DNA of 64,000 nucleotides from Modestobacter marinus (GTDB lineage: Bacteria; Actinomycetota; Actinomycetes; Mycobacteriales; Geodermatophilaceae), in NCBI RefSeq assembly GCF_011758655.1, contig NZ_JAAMPA010000001.1:2728001-2792000 (forward strand), in the 5' to 3' direction. The notes beneath the pieces are model-generated. The model was given only the letters and a program-made list of their open reading frames with translations, was not told the origin of the DNA and made no database searches. Positions 55,022 to 63,901 of the stretch are shown in pieces. Each line of letters opens with the position of its first letter. Within the stretch, counting starts at the first letter, position 1. A program made the translations under genes and the position numbers.

Positions 55022-56731
55022 TCAGCGTCCGGTGCGCCCACGGCCGCGGCCGGCCCCGCTGGGGGCCTGGCCGGCCCGGGCGGCGAGCTCGGCCCGGGTC
55101 CGCGCCGGACCGGCCGAGCGGGTCTGACCACCACGGCCGCCGCCGGAGGAGGAGGCGGGCGCCGCGCCGCCACCGCCACCGGAGCGCCGGCGGCGACCGC
55201 CGTTGCTGCCTCCACCGGTGCCCTGCGGCTGCGGGGCCGGCGCGGGGGCGGGCTCGACGTGGGGGGCGGCCGGACCGGTCAGCGCGGTGATCTCCCGGGC
55301 GCCGGGCTTGATCGCCGACACCTCGGGGGTGATCCCGGCCTGCCGGGCCAGGGTGCGGACCTCGCCGGCCTGGTCGGGCGTGGCGATGGTGACCACGATG
55401 CCGCCGGCGCCGGCCCGGGCGGTGCGGCCCGAGCGGTGCAGGTAGGCCTTGTGCTCCGACGGCGGGTCGACGTGCACGACCAGCGCGACGTCGTCGACGT
55501 GGATGCCGCGGGCGGCGATGTCGGTGGCGCACAGCACCCGGGTGTCGCCGTTGCTGAACGCCTCGAGGTTGCGCTCGCGGGCGTTCTGGCTGAGGTTGCC
55601 GTGCAGGTCGACGGCGGGCACCCCGGCGGCGGTCAGCTGCTTGGCCAGCTTCTTGGCCTGGTGCTTGGTGCGGGTGAACAGCACGCTGCGGCCCAGGCCG
55701 GAGGCCAGCTCCTGCACGATCTGGCCCTTGTCGGCGGCGTCGACCCGGAACACGTGGTGGGTCATCGTCGAGACCGGGGCGACGGCCGGGTCGACCGAGT
55801 GCGTGGTCGGCCGGTCCAGGTAGCGCTTGACCAGCACGTCGACGCCGTTGTCCAGGGTGGCGGAGAAGAGCAGCCGCTGGCCGACCTTGGGGGTGCGGTC
55901 CAGCAGGCGCTTGACGCCGGGCAGGAAGCCCAGGTCGGCCATGTGGTCGGCCTCGTCGAGGATGGTGATCTCGACGGCGCCGAGGTCGGCGTGACCCTGG
56001 CCGATGAGGTCCTCCAGCCGGCCCGGGCAGGCGATGAGCACGTCGACGCCGCCGGCCAGGGCCTGCACCTGCGGGTTCTGCCCGACGCCACCGAAGACGA
56101 CGGTCGACCGCATGCCCAGCGCGCGGGCCAGCGGGTCGACGACGGCGTTGACCTGGTTGGCCAGCTCGCGGGTCGGCACCAGGATCAGCGAGCGCGGGCG
56201 CTTCGGCTGGCGCTTGCTGCTGGAGGCGGCCAGCCGGGCGACCAGCGGGATGCTGAAGGCCAGCGTCTTGCCCGAGCCGGTGCGGCCGCGGCCGAGCACG
56301 TCCCGGCCGGCCAGGGTGTCCGGCAGCGTGGCGACCTGGATCGGGAACGGCGCGGTGATGCCGCTGGCGGTGAGCACCTCGACGAGGGGGGCGGGCACGC
56401 CCAGCTCGGCGAAGGTGGTGTCGGTGGGCAGCACGGTGGCCACGTCGCCGGCCGGCACGACCGGGGCGGCGGGCACGGACTCGGCGGCGCGGGGTGCGGC
56501 GTCCTGCGGGGCGCGGGCAGCGGCCGGCTGGCCCTCGGGGCGGGGGCCGGCACCGCGGCCCCGGCCGCCCCGACGGCGGCGGCTGCCCTCCGCGCTGCCC
56601 CCGGCCGGCGGGCCGGCGGGGGTGTGGGCGGCCGGCGCGGCAGGCGCGGAGGGGGTGGCGGACGGGCGGGTGGCGCGACGGCGCGGGCGGTCAGCGCTGT
56701 CGTTCTGGGCAGGGGGGAACGCGTTGGTCAT
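55022..56731 (-). CDS. DEAD-box ATP-dependent RNA helicase
   Basis: 569 aa RNA helicase. The N-terminal 100 residues are disordered and Arg/Ala/Pro-rich. Core motifs: Q-motif (ITAPFPIQVATLP), I GRGRTGSGKT, Ia PTRELANQ, II DEAD, III SAT, then domain 2 with VLFTRTKHQAKKLAKQL, TDIAARGIH and VI HRSGRTARA. The C-terminal 90 residues are Gly/Arg-rich, typical of RNA-binding tails in the RhlE-type group. Probably acts in RNA decay or ribosome assembly. The 405-base gap upstream may include a long leader. Confidence 0.93.
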   Translation of the reverse strand: MTNAFPPAQNDSADRPRRRATRPSATPSAPAAPAAHTPAGPPAGGSAEGSRRRRGGRGRGAGPRPEGQPAAARAPQDAAPRAAESVPAAPVVPAGDVATVLPTDTTFAELGVPAPLVEVLTASGITAPFPIQVATLPDTLAGRDVLGRGRTGSGKTLAFSIPLVARLAASSSKRQPKRPRSLILVPTRELANQVNAVVDPLARALGMRSTVVFGGVGQNPQVQALAGGVDVLIACPGRLEDLIGQGHADLGAVEITILDEADHMADLGFLPGVKRLLDRTPKVGQRLLFSATLDNGVDVLVKRYLDRPTTHSVDPAVAPVSTMTHHVFRVDAADKGQIVQELASGLGRSVLFTRTKHQAKKLAKQLTAAGVPAVDLHGNLSQNARERNLEAFSNGDTRVLCATDIAARGIHVDDVALVVHVDPPSEHKAYLHRSGRTARAGAGGIVVTIATPDQAGEVRTLARQAGITPEVSAIKPGAREITALTGPAAPHVEPAPAPAPQPQGTGGGSNGGRRRRSGGGGGAAPASSSGGGRGGQTRSAGPARTRAELAARAGQAPSGAGRGRGRTGR

Positions 56732-56959
56732 CTGGGGGTCCTCAACACTCCGGTGGCCACCGTTCGTCCACCGGGCGCAGGGCACCATCGCTGGGCCGCT
56801 GTACGTCTTCCGGGGCGGACGTCGGGTCGCCGGCGCGCCTCGGTGGCGCAGCCTCGCGCCGACGTCGAGTCCACCTGCTCTCGGATGAGCGGGGGGCGGC
56901 GCCGGTGCCCTCACTCTGCCAGACCCGGCCGGTGACCGGGCGCAGCCGGGGGAGGGACT

Positions 56960-56977
56960 GGTCACATCGGGGTGACC
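56960..56977. promoter_or_regulatory. Inverted repeat upstream of the helicase gene
   Basis: GGTCAC-N6-GTGACC, a six-base inverted repeat in the 56732-57136 gap, about 230 bases from the helicase start. Possible operator; nothing else supports it. Apart from this and the 57046 hairpin, the gap shows no gene. Confidence 0.3.
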
Positions 56978-57045
56978 GCTCGGCGTCACCGCGACGAGGC
57001 CGCCGTCCGCACCGACGACCCGGCCCCTGGGCCCTCGTCCGGTGC

Positions 57046-57106
57046 GGCGAGTGACAGCTCAGCGGGGCGTTCCCGCGGCGGTGGGCCCGCTGAGCTGTCA
57101 CTCGCC
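57046..57106 (-). terminator. 21-bp inverted repeat, probable terminator of the aldehyde dehydrogenase gene
   Basis: Perfect 21-base inverted repeat (57046-57066 with 57086-57106; arms GGCGAGTGACAGCTCAGCGGG and complement) with a 19-base loop, 30 bases past the dehydrogenase stop on the minus strand. Longer than usual for a terminator; a dispersed repeat element is the alternative. Confidence 0.65.
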
Positions 57107-57136
57107 CAGGGCGGCCGGCGGCCGGCGGCCGGTGCG

Positions 57137-58678
57137 TCAGCGGTGGCGGCCGTGCACCAGTCGCACCACCCCGGCGAGGGCACGGGCGGCGCCGGCCGGC
57201 CGGTCGAAGCTCATCAGGTCCACCGGCAGCCCGACCCGTTGCCGGGTGATCGCCTTGGCCCGGGTGAACTCACGCAGCCCGTCCTCGCCGTGGATCCGGC
57301 CGAAGCCGCTCTCCCCGACCCCGCCGAAGGGGAGCGCCGGCACCGAGGCGAAGGTGAGCACCGAGTTGATCGAGGTCATCCCGCTGCGCATGCGACGGGC
57401 GAGGTCCATCGCCCGGTCCGCCGACCCGCTGAACACCGAGCCACCCAGCCCCATCGTGGAGTCGTTGGCCCGGCGCAGGCCCTCCTCGGCGTCGGCCACC
57501 TCGGTGATGGTGAGCGTGGGGCCGAAGGTCTCCTCCCGGACGGCGGCGGAGCTCTCCGGCACGTCGAGCAGCACGGTGGGGGCGATGAGCCCGCCGTCGA
57601 CGGTGCCGCCGGTCACCGCCCGTCCGCCGGTGGCCAGCGCGTCGTCCACGTGCCGGCGGACGATGTCGGTCTGGCTCGCCATGGTCATCGGGCCGTAGCT
57701 GGCGCCGTCGTCCGAGCCGGGCCGCAGCGCCGCCGTCCGGCGGGTGACCTCGGCGACGAACCGGTCGTGGACCGCGCTGGTGGCGTAGACCCGCTCGATG
57801 CCGATGCAGGTCTGCCCGGCGTTGCTCATCGCGCCCCACACCGCGGCGTCGGCGGCGGCGCTCACGTCGGCGTCGTCGTCGACGATCATCGCGTCCTTGC
57901 CACCGCACTCCATGAGCACGGGGGTGAGCGTCTCGGCGCAGGTGGCCATCACCTTCCGGCCGGTGGCGGACGAGCCGGTGAAGGCGAGCTTGCCGACGCC
58001 GGCCCGGCAGAGCTCGGCACCGGTCTCGCCGAAGCCGGTCACCACCTGGAGGACGTCGGCGACGTCGGGGACCGCGGCGCGCCAGGCCGCGACCAGCCAC
58101 GCGCCGACCGCCGGGGTGAACTCGCTGGGCTTGAAGACGACGGCGTTGCCGGCGGCCAGCGCGTAGGCGATCGAGCCCATCGGGGTGAAGACGGGGTAGT
58201 TCCACGGTCCGATCACGCCGACGACGCCCAGCGGCTGGTACTCCAGGTACGCCGCGTGGTTGGCCGCCAGCGCCCCGGACCGGACCCGGCGCCGGCCGAG
58301 GGTCCGCTCCGCGTGGGCGCCTGCCCAGGCCAGGTGGTCGACGGCGAGGGTGATCTCCAGGACCGCGTCGGCGTGCGGCTTGCCGTTCTCCCGGTGCACG
58401 AGGTCGGCGAGCTCGGGCATCCGCCGGGCGAGGTGGCCGCGGTAGGCGGCCAGCCGGAGCCGCCGTTCGGCGAAGCCGAGCGCCGCCCAGGTCGCCGCGG
58501 CGGCGTGCGCCCGGCCGACGGTCTCCCGGACGGCCGCGGCGTCGTGGACGGGGAACACCTGGACGACGGCGCCGGTGGCCGGGTCCGTCGACTCGAACGT
58601 CCCGGTCGCATCGGGCCGGTCCACCTCTCCGGTGGGAGCGCCCGGGACGGTGGCCGACTGCTGCTGGCGGAGCGACAT
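57137..58678 (-). CDS. Aldehyde dehydrogenase, succinate-semialdehyde dehydrogenase-like
   Basis: NAD(P)-dependent aldehyde dehydrogenase, 513 aa. Cofactor region GVIGPWNYPVFTPMGSIAYA and AVVFKPSEFTP, FTGSSATGRKV, general base in LMECGGKDAMIV and catalytic Cys in NAGQTCIGIERV. Close in pattern to actinobacterial succinic-semialdehyde dehydrogenases (GabD2-like) with a C-terminal basic tail. The start may instead be a GTG three codons upstream (58687); neither has a clear ribosome-binding site. Divergent from the lipoprotein gene. Confidence 0.88.
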   Translation of the reverse strand: MSLRQQQSATVPGAPTGEVDRPDATGTFESTDPATGAVVQVFPVHDAAAVRETVGRAHAAAATWAALGFAERRLRLAAYRGHLARRMPELADLVHRENGKPHADAVLEITLAVDHLAWAGAHAERTLGRRRVRSGALAANHAAYLEYQPLGVVGVIGPWNYPVFTPMGSIAYALAAGNAVVFKPSEFTPAVGAWLVAAWRAAVPDVADVLQVVTGFGETGAELCRAGVGKLAFTGSSATGRKVMATCAETLTPVLMECGGKDAMIVDDDADVSAAADAAVWGAMSNAGQTCIGIERVYATSAVHDRFVAEVTRRTAALRPGSDDGASYGPMTMASQTDIVRRHVDDALATGGRAVTGGTVDGGLIAPTVLLDVPESSAAVREETFGPTLTITEVADAEEGLRRANDSTMGLGGSVFSGSADRAMDLARRMRSGMTSINSVLTFASVPALPFGGVGESGFGRIHGEDGLREFTRAKAITRQRVGLPVDLMSFDRPAGAARALAGVVRLVHGRHR

Positions 58679-58731
58679 GTGACCCACGTTACTGATCGGT
58701 AGCCCGACCGTTCCACTGGCATGCTGCCGCT

Positions 58732-59253
58732 GTGCTCCGTCTGCCGGCCCGGGCCCCGCTGGTCGCGCTCTGCCTGGCCCTCGGGCTGTCCGGGTGCAGT
58801 GCGTCGGCGGAGGAGCTGGCGACCGAGGACCTGCAGGCCCGGCTCGACGGTGTGCACGGCGGCTTCCTCGAGCGCCGCGCCCAGGACCCGGCCCCCACCG
58901 GGGAGGCGGCGCAGGAGTCGCTCGACCAGTACGACTACTCGGTGGAGACCTCCTTCCACGAGGACTCGATCACCTTCGTCCGGACCATCGACGCGAGCGC
59001 GTTCACCGGGGGAGGGCTGTCCTACGACCAGGTGGACCTGGGGGCCTGCCTGCTGGTGACGGTGGCGTACGGCTCGGGCGGCGACCTGGGCAGCGTGACC
59101 ACCGAACCGGTGACCTGCCCGGCCGGCACCGACCTCCCGGGGGGCCGCACCGTCGAGCTGGAGAGCCGGTCGGCCGACGTCGAGGAGTGGGAGCCCGGCC
59201 CCAGCCGAGCCGTCTGCATGTCCGGTGAGCTGTGCACCGAGGGCGGCGGGTGA
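58732..59253 (+). CDS. Small lipoprotein, hypothetical
   Basis: 173 aa. Signal peptide with lipobox LSGC (Cys 22). The mature part contains a helix (ATEDLQARLDGVHGGFLERR) and a beta-rich region with three further cysteines (LGACLLVTVAYG, VTCPAGTD, RAVCMSGELC), perhaps disulfide-bonded. GTG start. No family recognised. Confidence 0.65.
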   Translation: MLRLPARAPLVALCLALGLSGCSASAEELATEDLQARLDGVHGGFLERRAQDPAPTGEAAQESLDQYDYSVETSFHEDSITFVRTIDASAFTGGGLSYDQVDLGACLLVTVAYGSGGDLGSVTTEPVTCPAGTDLPGGRTVELESRSADVEEWEPGPSRAVCMSGELCTEGGG

Positions 59254-59474
59254 GTCGAGTGCGCCGGCCGGGAGGGGCGCCACGCTCGTGACGGAGCGTC
59301 ACACCGACGTCTGCGCAGCTCGATGACGGACGGGTCCGGCCCGGTTTCCGGTCACCCGATGTGATGAACGTTGATCAACTCGGCGTTTGGGCGTCCCGGC
59401 GGCGGGGGACATGATCATCGCTTCTGGAGACGCCAGGACGCATGACGGTCCGCCGTCGGAACGAGGAGGCACTC

Positions 59475-59744
59475 GTGCTCTGGAACATCATCGTGTTGAT
59501 CGTGGTCGGTCTGATCGCCGGGTTCATCGCCCGCGCCGTCGTCCCCGGCAAGCAGGACCTCGGCATCGGGCTCACGATCGTGCTCGGCATCGTCGGGTCG
59601 CTGGTCGGGAACCTGCTCGGCAGCCTGTTCACCGGCAACGGGTTCGAGCTGGGCACCGCCGGCATCATCGGGTCGATCATCGGCGCGATCATCGTGCTCG
59701 GGGTCTACGTCATGGCCACGGGGCGCAAGCACATCTCCCGCTGA
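59475..59744 (+). CDS. GlsB/YeaQ/YmgE family stress-response membrane protein
   Basis: 89 aa with three hydrophobic helices: LWNIIVLIVVGLIAGFIARA, LTIVLGIVGSLVGNLLGSL and GIIGSIIGAIIVLGVYV. This is the transglycosylase-associated/GlsB family, often induced by stress. The GTG at 59475 has a GAGGAGG site five bases upstream and gives the family's usual MLWNII start; a longer reading from 59442 is not needed. A GTTT-N16-GGGGAC pair at about 59386 weakly resembles an actinobacterial sigma-B promoter. Confidence 0.88.
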   Translation: MLWNIIVLIVVGLIAGFIARAVVPGKQDLGIGLTIVLGIVGSLVGNLLGSLFTGNGFELGTAGIIGSIIGAIIVLGVYVMATGRKHISR

Positions 59745-59771
59745 CGGGAGTCCGCACTCCCTGATCGACGT

Positions 59772-59802
59772 CGAGGGCCCGGCCGCACCGGCCGGGCCCT
59801 CG
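59772..59802 (+). terminator. Terminator of the GlsB-family gene
   Basis: Perfect 14-base-pair stem CGAGGGCCCGGCCG/CGGCCGGGCCCTCG with loop CAC, 27 bases after the stop codon. Confidence 0.85.
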
Positions 59803-59852
59803 TCGTCTGTCCGGACGTCTCCCCGGCGCCTTCCCTCGGGCATGCTGCCCGG

Positions 59853-62801
59853 GTGGCCGACCCCGCTGGACTCCGCCGCCGGGTGCTGGCTGCCTGGACC
59901 GACTCGCCGGCCCGGTTCCGGGAGGACGCCAACGCCGAGGAGGACCTGGTCCGTGGCGGCTACCGCGACCGGCTCCTCGTCGAGCTCGCCCAGAACGCCG
60001 CCGACGCGGCGAGCCGGGCCGGGACACCGGGGCACCTCCGCCTCGACCTGACCGGCGGCGTCCTCCGCGCCGCCAACACCGGCGCGCCGCTGGACGACGA
60101 CGGCGTGCAGGCGCTGGCCACCCTGCGGGCGTCGGCCAAGCGGGACACGGGGAACAGCGTCGGCCGCTTCGGCGTCGGCTTCGCGGCCGTGCTCGCGGTG
60201 ACCGACGAACCGGCCGTCCTGTCCACCGAGCAGTCCGTCCGGTTCAGCGCCGCCGAGACCCGCGCGGCTGCCGCCGCCGTCCCCGCGCTCGGGCCCGAGC
60301 TGGCCCGCCGGCGCGGCGCCGTCCCGGTGCTGCGGCTGCCGTTCGAGGCCGACGGCCGGCCTCCGGACGGCTTCGCCACCCAGGTCGTGCTGCCGCTGCG
60401 CCCGGACGCCGTCGCGGCGGTGCGCGCGTCGCTGCAGTCCCTGGAGCCGGAGCTGCTGCTGGCCCTGCCGGCCCTCTGCCGGGTCGACGTGGTGCTCGAC
60501 GGCCGGGTCCGCACCCTCACCCGCTCCGACGACGGCCCGCAGGCCCGGCTGGCCGACGACGGCACCACGACGACCTGGCAGCTGGTGCGGCGCACCGGGG
60601 AGCTGCCGGCGGAGCTGTTCGCCGACCGGCCCGTCGAGGAGCGCGAGCGCCGCCGGTACGCCGTCACCTGGGCCGTCCCGGTCGACGGCGACGGGGCGCC
60701 GGTCCCGCTGACCGGCCGGCAGGTGCTGCACGCGCCGACCCCCAGCGACGAACCGCTGTCGCTGCCGGCCCGGCTGATCGCCCCCTTCCCCCTGGGCCCC
60801 GACCGGCGGCACGTGGCCCCCGGTCCGGTCACCGACGCGCTCGTCGAGGTGGCGGCCGACGGCTACGCCGACCTGCTCGCCGCGCTGCCCGCCGACCCGG
60901 TGCTGCTGCGGCTGGTGCCGGCCGTCGGCCTGGCGGCCGCCGAGCTGGACGCCGCGGTGTGCCGGGCCGTGCTGGACCGCCTCACCGCGCGTGCGTGGCT
61001 GCCGGCCGCGGACCCGGAGGAGCCGCCGCTGCGCCCGCGGCAGGCCGTGGCCCTCGACGACCCGACCGACGACCGGGTCACCGCCCTCGCCGGCGTGCTC
61101 CCCGGCCTGCTGCCGGCCGGCTGGTCCCGGCGCGCCGACGCCCGGGTGCTGGCCGCGCTCGGCGTGCGCCGCGCCGGGTGGGCCGACGTCGTCGAGGCCG
61201 TGCGTGGCGTGCGGCGGCCGGGGGAGTGGTGGGCCCGGTTGTACGGCGCGCTGGACGGCGCCGACCGCGACGAGCTGGCCGCCCTGCCGGTCCCGCTGGC
61301 CGACGGGCGGACGGCGCAGACCCCGGTCGGCGTGCTGCTCGCCGACGGGTCGCTGCCCGCCGCACGGCTGGCGCCGCTCGGACTGCGGATCGCCGACCCC
61401 GCCGTGGCCGCCGGTCCGGCCCGGCGGGTGCTGGAGCGGCTGGGTGCCCGGCCGGCGACCGCGACCGCGGTGCTCGCCGACCCCGACGTGCGCGCGGCGG
61501 TGGAGAGCTCGCTGGACCGGGCCGACGACGACGAGGACGTCGAGCCGCTTGCCGTCGCGGTCCTCGCCCTCGTCGCCGCGGCGGCACCCGCCCCGGGGGA
61601 GCTCCCGTGGCTGGCCGAGCTGGCCCTCCCGGACGACGACGGCGGCTGGGCGCCGGCCGGCGAGCTGGTGCGCCCGGGGTCGCCGCTGGCCGACGTGCTC
61701 GCACCCGGGGCGCTCGGCGCGCTGGACCCGGAGTTCGCCCGCGACCAGGACGTCGACGCCCTGCGCGCGGTCGGCGTGCTGGACACCTTCGCGCTGCTGA
61801 CCGCCGAGGACCCCGACGACCTGGACGTCGACCGGGTCGAGGAGTGGGTGGACGCCGTCCTGGACCGGCTGCCGGCCGATGCGCCGCCGCCGGAGTGGCC
61901 CGCGCTCACCGCGGTGCGGGACCTGGAACTGGTGCGCGACTGGGACCGGGCGCTCCCGCTGCTCGCCGCCCTGCCGCCGGCTGCCCGGGCCGACCTCGAC
62001 CTCGGCGGCACCGTCGTCACCGGCTACCTGCGCTGGTGGTTGCGCACCTCGCCGGTCCTGGCCGGGATGCGACCGGACCGGCTCCGCACCCCCGGCGCCG
62101 TCGAGTTACAGGGACTGTACGAACCGGTCGGCGACCTCCCCGCTGCCGTGCGCGACCTGCTCGGGGTGCCGGCCACGGTGGCCGACGTGCTGGCCGACGT
62201 CGACGGCGCGATCGACCTCCTCGACCGGCTCGGCGACGCCTCCCGCACGGTCGCCCCGGCGGTGTTGCGCACGGTCTACGCCCAGCTCGCCGAGGCGCTG
62301 GACGGGGTGGACGTCGACCCGCCGGCGCGGGTCCGGACGGCGCCGGACCGGGTCAGCGCCGAGGCGGTCGTGCTCGACGCACCGTGGTTACAGCCACTGG
62401 TGTCACTGGCCGTGGTACCCGCCGGCGGGCGGCCGGTCGCGGTAGCCGACCTGCTGGACGTGCCGCTGGCCAGCGAGCAGGTCGCCGCCCGGGTGACCAG
62501 CCGCCCCGCCCGCACCGTGCGCTGGGCAGAGGTGCCCGGGGCCGGGCTGGCCGCCGCCCGGCTGGGGCTGGCCGAGCTGACCGGGTCGGTCGCGGTTCAC
62601 CCGGCGCTGACCGTCACGGGTGGGGTCGAGGTGGCCTGGTGGCCCGGCGGGGACGTCGACGCCGTGGACGGGACCCCGGCCGCCCTCGGCCGGGCCCTGG
62701 CCTGGCGGGCCGGGGCCTGGCCGATGCGGCAGGCGCTGGCCGAGGCGTTCGCGCATCCCGACCGCGCGACCGAGCTCGCCGCCGAGGACGCCGTCGGCTG
62801 A
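59853..62801 (+). CDS. Large GHKL/HSP90-like ATPase (sacsin N-terminal type)
   Basis: 982 aa. The first 130 or so residues hold a GHKL ATP site: N-box LLVELAQNAADAA (41-53), NTGAPLDDDG, and SVGRFGVGFAAVL (102-114), as in the sacsin/HSP90-like N-terminal domain. The remaining 850 residues are Ala/Leu/Asp-rich without a recognised domain; no HSP90 middle domain is apparent. No signal peptide or membrane helix. GTG start. Possibly chaperone-like; function unknown. It stands alone between two terminators. Confidence 0.8.
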   Translation: MADPAGLRRRVLAAWTDSPARFREDANAEEDLVRGGYRDRLLVELAQNAADAASRAGTPGHLRLDLTGGVLRAANTGAPLDDDGVQALATLRASAKRDTGNSVGRFGVGFAAVLAVTDEPAVLSTEQSVRFSAAETRAAAAAVPALGPELARRRGAVPVLRLPFEADGRPPDGFATQVVLPLRPDAVAAVRASLQSLEPELLLALPALCRVDVVLDGRVRTLTRSDDGPQARLADDGTTTTWQLVRRTGELPAELFADRPVEERERRRYAVTWAVPVDGDGAPVPLTGRQVLHAPTPSDEPLSLPARLIAPFPLGPDRRHVAPGPVTDALVEVAADGYADLLAALPADPVLLRLVPAVGLAAAELDAAVCRAVLDRLTARAWLPAADPEEPPLRPRQAVALDDPTDDRVTALAGVLPGLLPAGWSRRADARVLAALGVRRAGWADVVEAVRGVRRPGEWWARLYGALDGADRDELAALPVPLADGRTAQTPVGVLLADGSLPAARLAPLGLRIADPAVAAGPARRVLERLGARPATATAVLADPDVRAAVESSLDRADDDEDVEPLAVAVLALVAAAAPAPGELPWLAELALPDDDGGWAPAGELVRPGSPLADVLAPGALGALDPEFARDQDVDALRAVGVLDTFALLTAEDPDDLDVDRVEEWVDAVLDRLPADAPPPEWPALTAVRDLELVRDWDRALPLLAALPPAARADLDLGGTVVTGYLRWWLRTSPVLAGMRPDRLRTPGAVELQGLYEPVGDLPAAVRDLLGVPATVADVLADVDGAIDLLDRLGDASRTVAPAVLRTVYAQLAEALDGVDVDPPARVRTAPDRVSAEAVVLDAPWLQPLVSLAVVPAGGRPVAVADLLDVPLASEQVAARVTSRPARTVRWAEVPGAGLAAARLGLAELTGSVAVHPALTVTGGVEVAWWPGGDVDAVDGTPAALGRALAWRAGAWPMRQALAEAFAHPDRATELAAEDAVG

Positions 62802-62806
62802 CCCGC

Positions 62807-62846
62807 CCCGTCCTCCGCACTGCGGACCCGCGGTGCGGAGGACGGG
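62807..62846. terminator. Bidirectional terminator
   Basis: Perfect 14-base-pair stem CCCGTCCTCCGCAC/GTGCGGAGGACGGG with a 12-base loop, between the convergent GHKL-ATPase gene and the gene at 62878. Confidence 0.8.
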
Positions 62847-62877
62847 CTGGTCGCCCCCTGGACCAGGGCCGCCGCGC

Positions 62878-63258
62878 TCAGTAGTAGCGCGGGATGGCCT
62901 GCGCGCCGGGGGCGTGGCCGTGCCGGCTGTCCGGCCGCGGGCCGTGCCCGGTCGCCCGCCCACCGGCGTGCGGTGCCCGCTGGTGGGTCAGCCACGCCTC
63001 GTGCAGGGAGAGCCAGTGCGCAGCCGTGAGGTCCGTGGCTCGTGAGGTCGGCGACAGCCCCTCGGCGTGCAGCCAGCGGACCCCGGCGGTGCCGGGCAGC
63101 AGGCCGCGCAGCACCGCACCGAGCGCGGCCTGCCGGCCGGCGCCGGGAGCGGCGAGGACCGCGTGCGCCAGCCGGTCGAAGCCGTCGTGCGCGTCGTCGG
63201 GCAGCCGGCCGCGGGCCGTGTCGGCCAGGCCGTCGAGGGCAGGGGTGGGTCGTGACAT
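62878..63258 (-). CDS. Hypothetical protein
   Basis: 126 aa, soluble. The first 85 residues look helical (LDGLADTARGRLPDDAHDGF; ATDLTAAHWLSLHEAWLTHQ); the tail is His/Gly/Arg/Pro-rich. GGAG lies seven bases before the ATG. No family recognised. It ends at a terminator shared with the convergent large ATPase gene. Confidence 0.55.
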   Translation of the reverse strand: MSRPTPALDGLADTARGRLPDDAHDGFDRLAHAVLAAPGAGRQAALGAVLRGLLPGTAGVRWLHAEGLSPTSRATDLTAAHWLSLHEAWLTHQRAPHAGGRATGHGPRPDSRHGHAPGAQAIPRYY

Positions 63259-63388
63259 GAGGACTCCAGGAGGTGCGGCGGGCAGCCCGCGACATCGGCG
63301 CGGGCACGCCGGAACGGGGGAGGAGCGGTCCTGGCCGGTCGTCGGACCGGCGGACGGCGGGGCTGCCCGGCAGCGCCCGCGGATCAGC

Positions 63389-63430
63389 TCAGGAGGTGTG
63401 CAGCCGCAGCCGCAGGAAGGTGTCGCCCAT
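63389..63430 (-). CDS. Candidate 13-residue leaderless micro-ORF
   Basis: Reads MGDTFLRLRLHTS and stop. A TACCGT -10-like hexamer ends seven bases before the ATG and TTCGAC lies 18 bases further upstream, so a leaderless transcript is plausible. It sits in the 220-base gap between two minus-strand genes. Actinobacteria often carry leaderless leader peptides, but there is no independent evidence that this one is translated. Confidence 0.3.
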   Translation of the reverse strand: MGDTFLRLRLHTS

Positions 63431-63478
63431 GTCGAGGACGGTAGGGACGGCGGCCGCGGCCGTCGAACCCTTTTCGGC

Positions 63479-63802
63479 TCAGGAGCGCGTGCGGTCGTCT
63501 GCGGTCCGGTCCTGGGCGGCGCGCGCCTTGGCCGCCTGCCGCTCCTGGTGGGCGGCGTAGCGGGCGGCGTCCTTCTCCCGGCGGGGGGCGTTCTTCTCCC
63601 ACTTGACCTTGCGCCGCCGGGCGCGGGCCAGCTCGCGGGTCTCGAAGTCCGGGTGCTCGGACCAGGTGCTGGACAGCTGCACGACGACGACCGCCGCGGC
63701 GCCGAAGATCAGCACGACGGCGCCCAGGATGACGTCGGTGCCGAAGGCCAGCACGGTGAGGGCGAGCCAGGCGACCCCGGCGACGACGGTCCGCTTCGAC
63801 AT
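63479..63802 (-). CDS. Small membrane protein with basic C-terminal helix
   Basis: 107 aa. Two hydrophobic helices (VVAGVAWLALTVLAFGTDVI; LGAVVLIFGAAAVVVVQLSS) are followed by a charged helix of about 55 residues (ELARARRRKVKWEKNAPRRE). Likely an inner-membrane protein with a cytoplasmic tail. No function known. ATG at 63802 chosen; the frame is open upstream to 63991 without support. Confidence 0.65.
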   Translation of the reverse strand: MSKRTVVAGVAWLALTVLAFGTDVILGAVVLIFGAAAVVVVQLSSTWSEHPDFETRELARARRRKVKWEKNAPRREKDAARYAAHQERQAAKARAAQDRTADDRTRS

Positions 63803-63901
63803 GCCCCCCAGTATCCGCCTGCCCGCCGGCCGTGCGGTCCGGCCCGGTCGAGGGGTGCGCGCGGAGAGGCCGGGACGGGGTGGGGCGAGCATGCTGAGGG
63901 C

